62,254 bases of DNA, taken from NCBI RefSeq assembly GCF_000473045.1, contig NZ_AXAY01000043.1:1-62254 (forward strand). The letters run 5' to 3'. The first letter of the stretch is position 1; each line of letters starts with the position of its first letter. The notes beneath the pieces were generated by a model that had not been told where the DNA came from, did no database searches, and worked only from the letters and a program-made list of their open reading frames with translations. Source of the stretch: Bradyrhizobium sp. WSM3983 (GTDB lineage Bacteria; Pseudomonadota; Alphaproteobacteria; Rhizobiales; Xanthobacteraceae). Positions 61,626-62,254 of this stretch are shown piece after piece. Made by a program: the position numbers and the translations under genes.

Positions 61626-62036
61626 CCTGGTCTCCCGATTACGCATGACGCAACTCGTTACCTTTTCCTTCTCAACAAAGAGTTAGGTGGCAATGAGCCG
61701 CAAATCCGGAGAGGATGTGGCTTGAATCGGGCCTGCGCTGCGTTCGTTCCACCGCGAATTGGGTCATTTCGGAGGCGCGCTACCCATACTACGACCTCGC
61801 GAACACGCCTTCGCGATCTCGTGACCCGAAGGCCCGAGCGTTGTTGCATCGTTCGCGCGCTTTGAGACCAAAGGGCGCAGGGAAGGCCGGGCGCCGGGGC
61901 ACCCGCAGGTCCGTGCGCTACGAAGATGCACACGGGGTGGACCACAGGTTGGCCGAACACCCGGCCTTCCCTGCGCGGTTGGTTTTAACGGTGTCCTTCG
62001 TGCTCTTGTGTCCGGAAAATCTGCCAGAATGTGCGA
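61626..62036. other. Intergenic remnant before the IS110 element
   Basis: About 410 bases with no supported gene. The minus frame near 61790-61950 reads VCIFVAHGPAGAPAPGLPC and SGLRVTRSRR, a style of dispersed decayed sequence common in Bradyrhizobium. It may be the insertion region of the IS element. Confidence 0.45.
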
Positions 62037-62191
62037 ACGGGCGGTTCTGACCAACCGCCCGTCGCTGGATCTGAGCCCGTTCGTGCTCGAAGGCCTTGAG
62101 CCTGTCGGGGAGCGAGGGACAGATCCGGTGTCTTCCTCAACCCGAACAGTTGCATGGGCTTTGAGCCCGAACCGAGCAAGGAAGGGAGTGG
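62037..62191 (+). other. Non-coding left end of the IS110 element (candidate bridge-RNA region)
   Basis: A 10-bp perfect stem ACGGGCGGTT-CTGACC-AACCGCCCGT (62037-62062) is followed by about 130 bases with a smaller GGGCT-TTG-AGCCC hairpin (62156-62168) just before the transposase start. In the IS110 group the non-coding left end encodes the bridge RNA that guides recombination. The exact boundary and guide loops could not be read. Confidence 0.45.
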
Positions 62192-62254
62192 ATGATGGCA
62201 CAAAACGATGTCGTTGTCGCCGGTATCGACGTGGCCAAGGACAAGGTGGATGTG
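62192..62254 (+). CDS. IS110-type transposase, N-terminal part (cut by window edge)
   Basis: ATG 62192 (or 62195) follows GAAGGGAG. The visible 21 codons read MMAQNDVVVAGIDVAKDKVDV, where GIDVAK is the first Asp motif of the DEDD-type (RuvC-like) domain of IS110-family recombinases. The remaining protein lies beyond the right edge. IS110 enzymes act with a bridge RNA and leave no terminal inverted repeats. Confidence 0.8.
   Translation, partial: MMAQNDVVVAGIDVAKDKVDV

Noticed and set aside
61715..62050. A frame before the IS110 element
   Set aside because: Starts inside remnant sequence and overlaps a second minus frame; composition not convincing.

Overview
The window looks like a chromosomal segment of a Bradyrhizobium-type alphaproteobacterium. 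The evidence is high GC throughout, almost every gene ending in codons with G or C at the third base, Rhizobiales-style gene order (fabD-fabG-acpP-fabF-mltG-yicC-gmk; rpsF-rpsR-DUF2232-rplI; DUF47-pit), and several families of long palindromic intergenic repeats of the kind scattered through Bradyrhizobium and Rhodopseudomonas genomes. No rRNA, tRNA, CRISPR array or replication origin was seen. Both edges cut into insertion sequences: the 5' end of an IS701-type transposase on the left (minus strand) and the 5' end of an IS110-type transposase on the right (plus strand).

Layout. Positions 1-9700 are an accessory-looking strip: IS701 fragment, palindromic repeats, a deformylase-like protein that has lost metal ligands, a TetR regulator sharing an operator with a membrane-protein gene, a cupin, an MFS carrier, a MarR-GNAT fusion, a large SWIM-SNF2 helicase, the stump of a tautomerase gene, a LysR regulator and a YjbR protein. 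Positions 10400-17900 hold small metabolic and hypothetical genes: a thiamine-diphosphate enzyme followed by a Lin0512 protein and a GNAT, a beta-lactamase-fold hydrolase, DUF429, a glutathione transferase, CsaA, an ArsC-like reductase and a PAS protein. Positions 18182-22853 are a complete branched-chain-amino-acid-type ABC transporter operon (livG-livF-binding protein-livH-livM); a close paralogue of its binding protein stands alone at 32832-34058. Positions 22950-24672 are a DUF47-Pit phosphate uptake pair behind a PHO-box-like site. Next to it, on the other strand, is an SMR exporter preceded by a guanidine-II (mini-ykkC) riboswitch.

Positions 25171-46250 are mostly core genes: prfC, nnrU-like, an acyl-CoA synthetase, a YfgM-like TPR protein, der, purF, cvpA, radA, a TauE/SafE permease, xth, alr, dnaB and a cyclopropane-fatty-acid-synthase-like enzyme, with two small membrane-protein genes in the window overall (15410-15553 and 44528-44647). 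Positions 46511-51513 contain a c-type cytochrome with a long disordered tail and the rpsF-rpsR-DUF2232-rplI ribosomal cluster, split by an inserted PEP-CTERM protein gene that has its own ribosome binding site and terminators on both sides. Positions 51855-53588 are a TetR-desaturase operon with a near-perfect operator, directly followed by the fatty acid synthesis cluster, so 51.8-57.4 kb is a lipid block. The cluster continues into mltG, yicC and gmk. A signal-peptide protein with a single membrane segment and an intergenic repeat remnant precede the IS110 edge.

The observations I rate highest are the guanidine-II riboswitch with a visible ribosome-site sequestering arm, the metal-site-less deformylase paralogue, the helicase block that ends inside a tautomerase gene, the PEP-CTERM gene inside the ribosomal cluster, and two regulators whose predicted promoters place the transcript start on the start codon.
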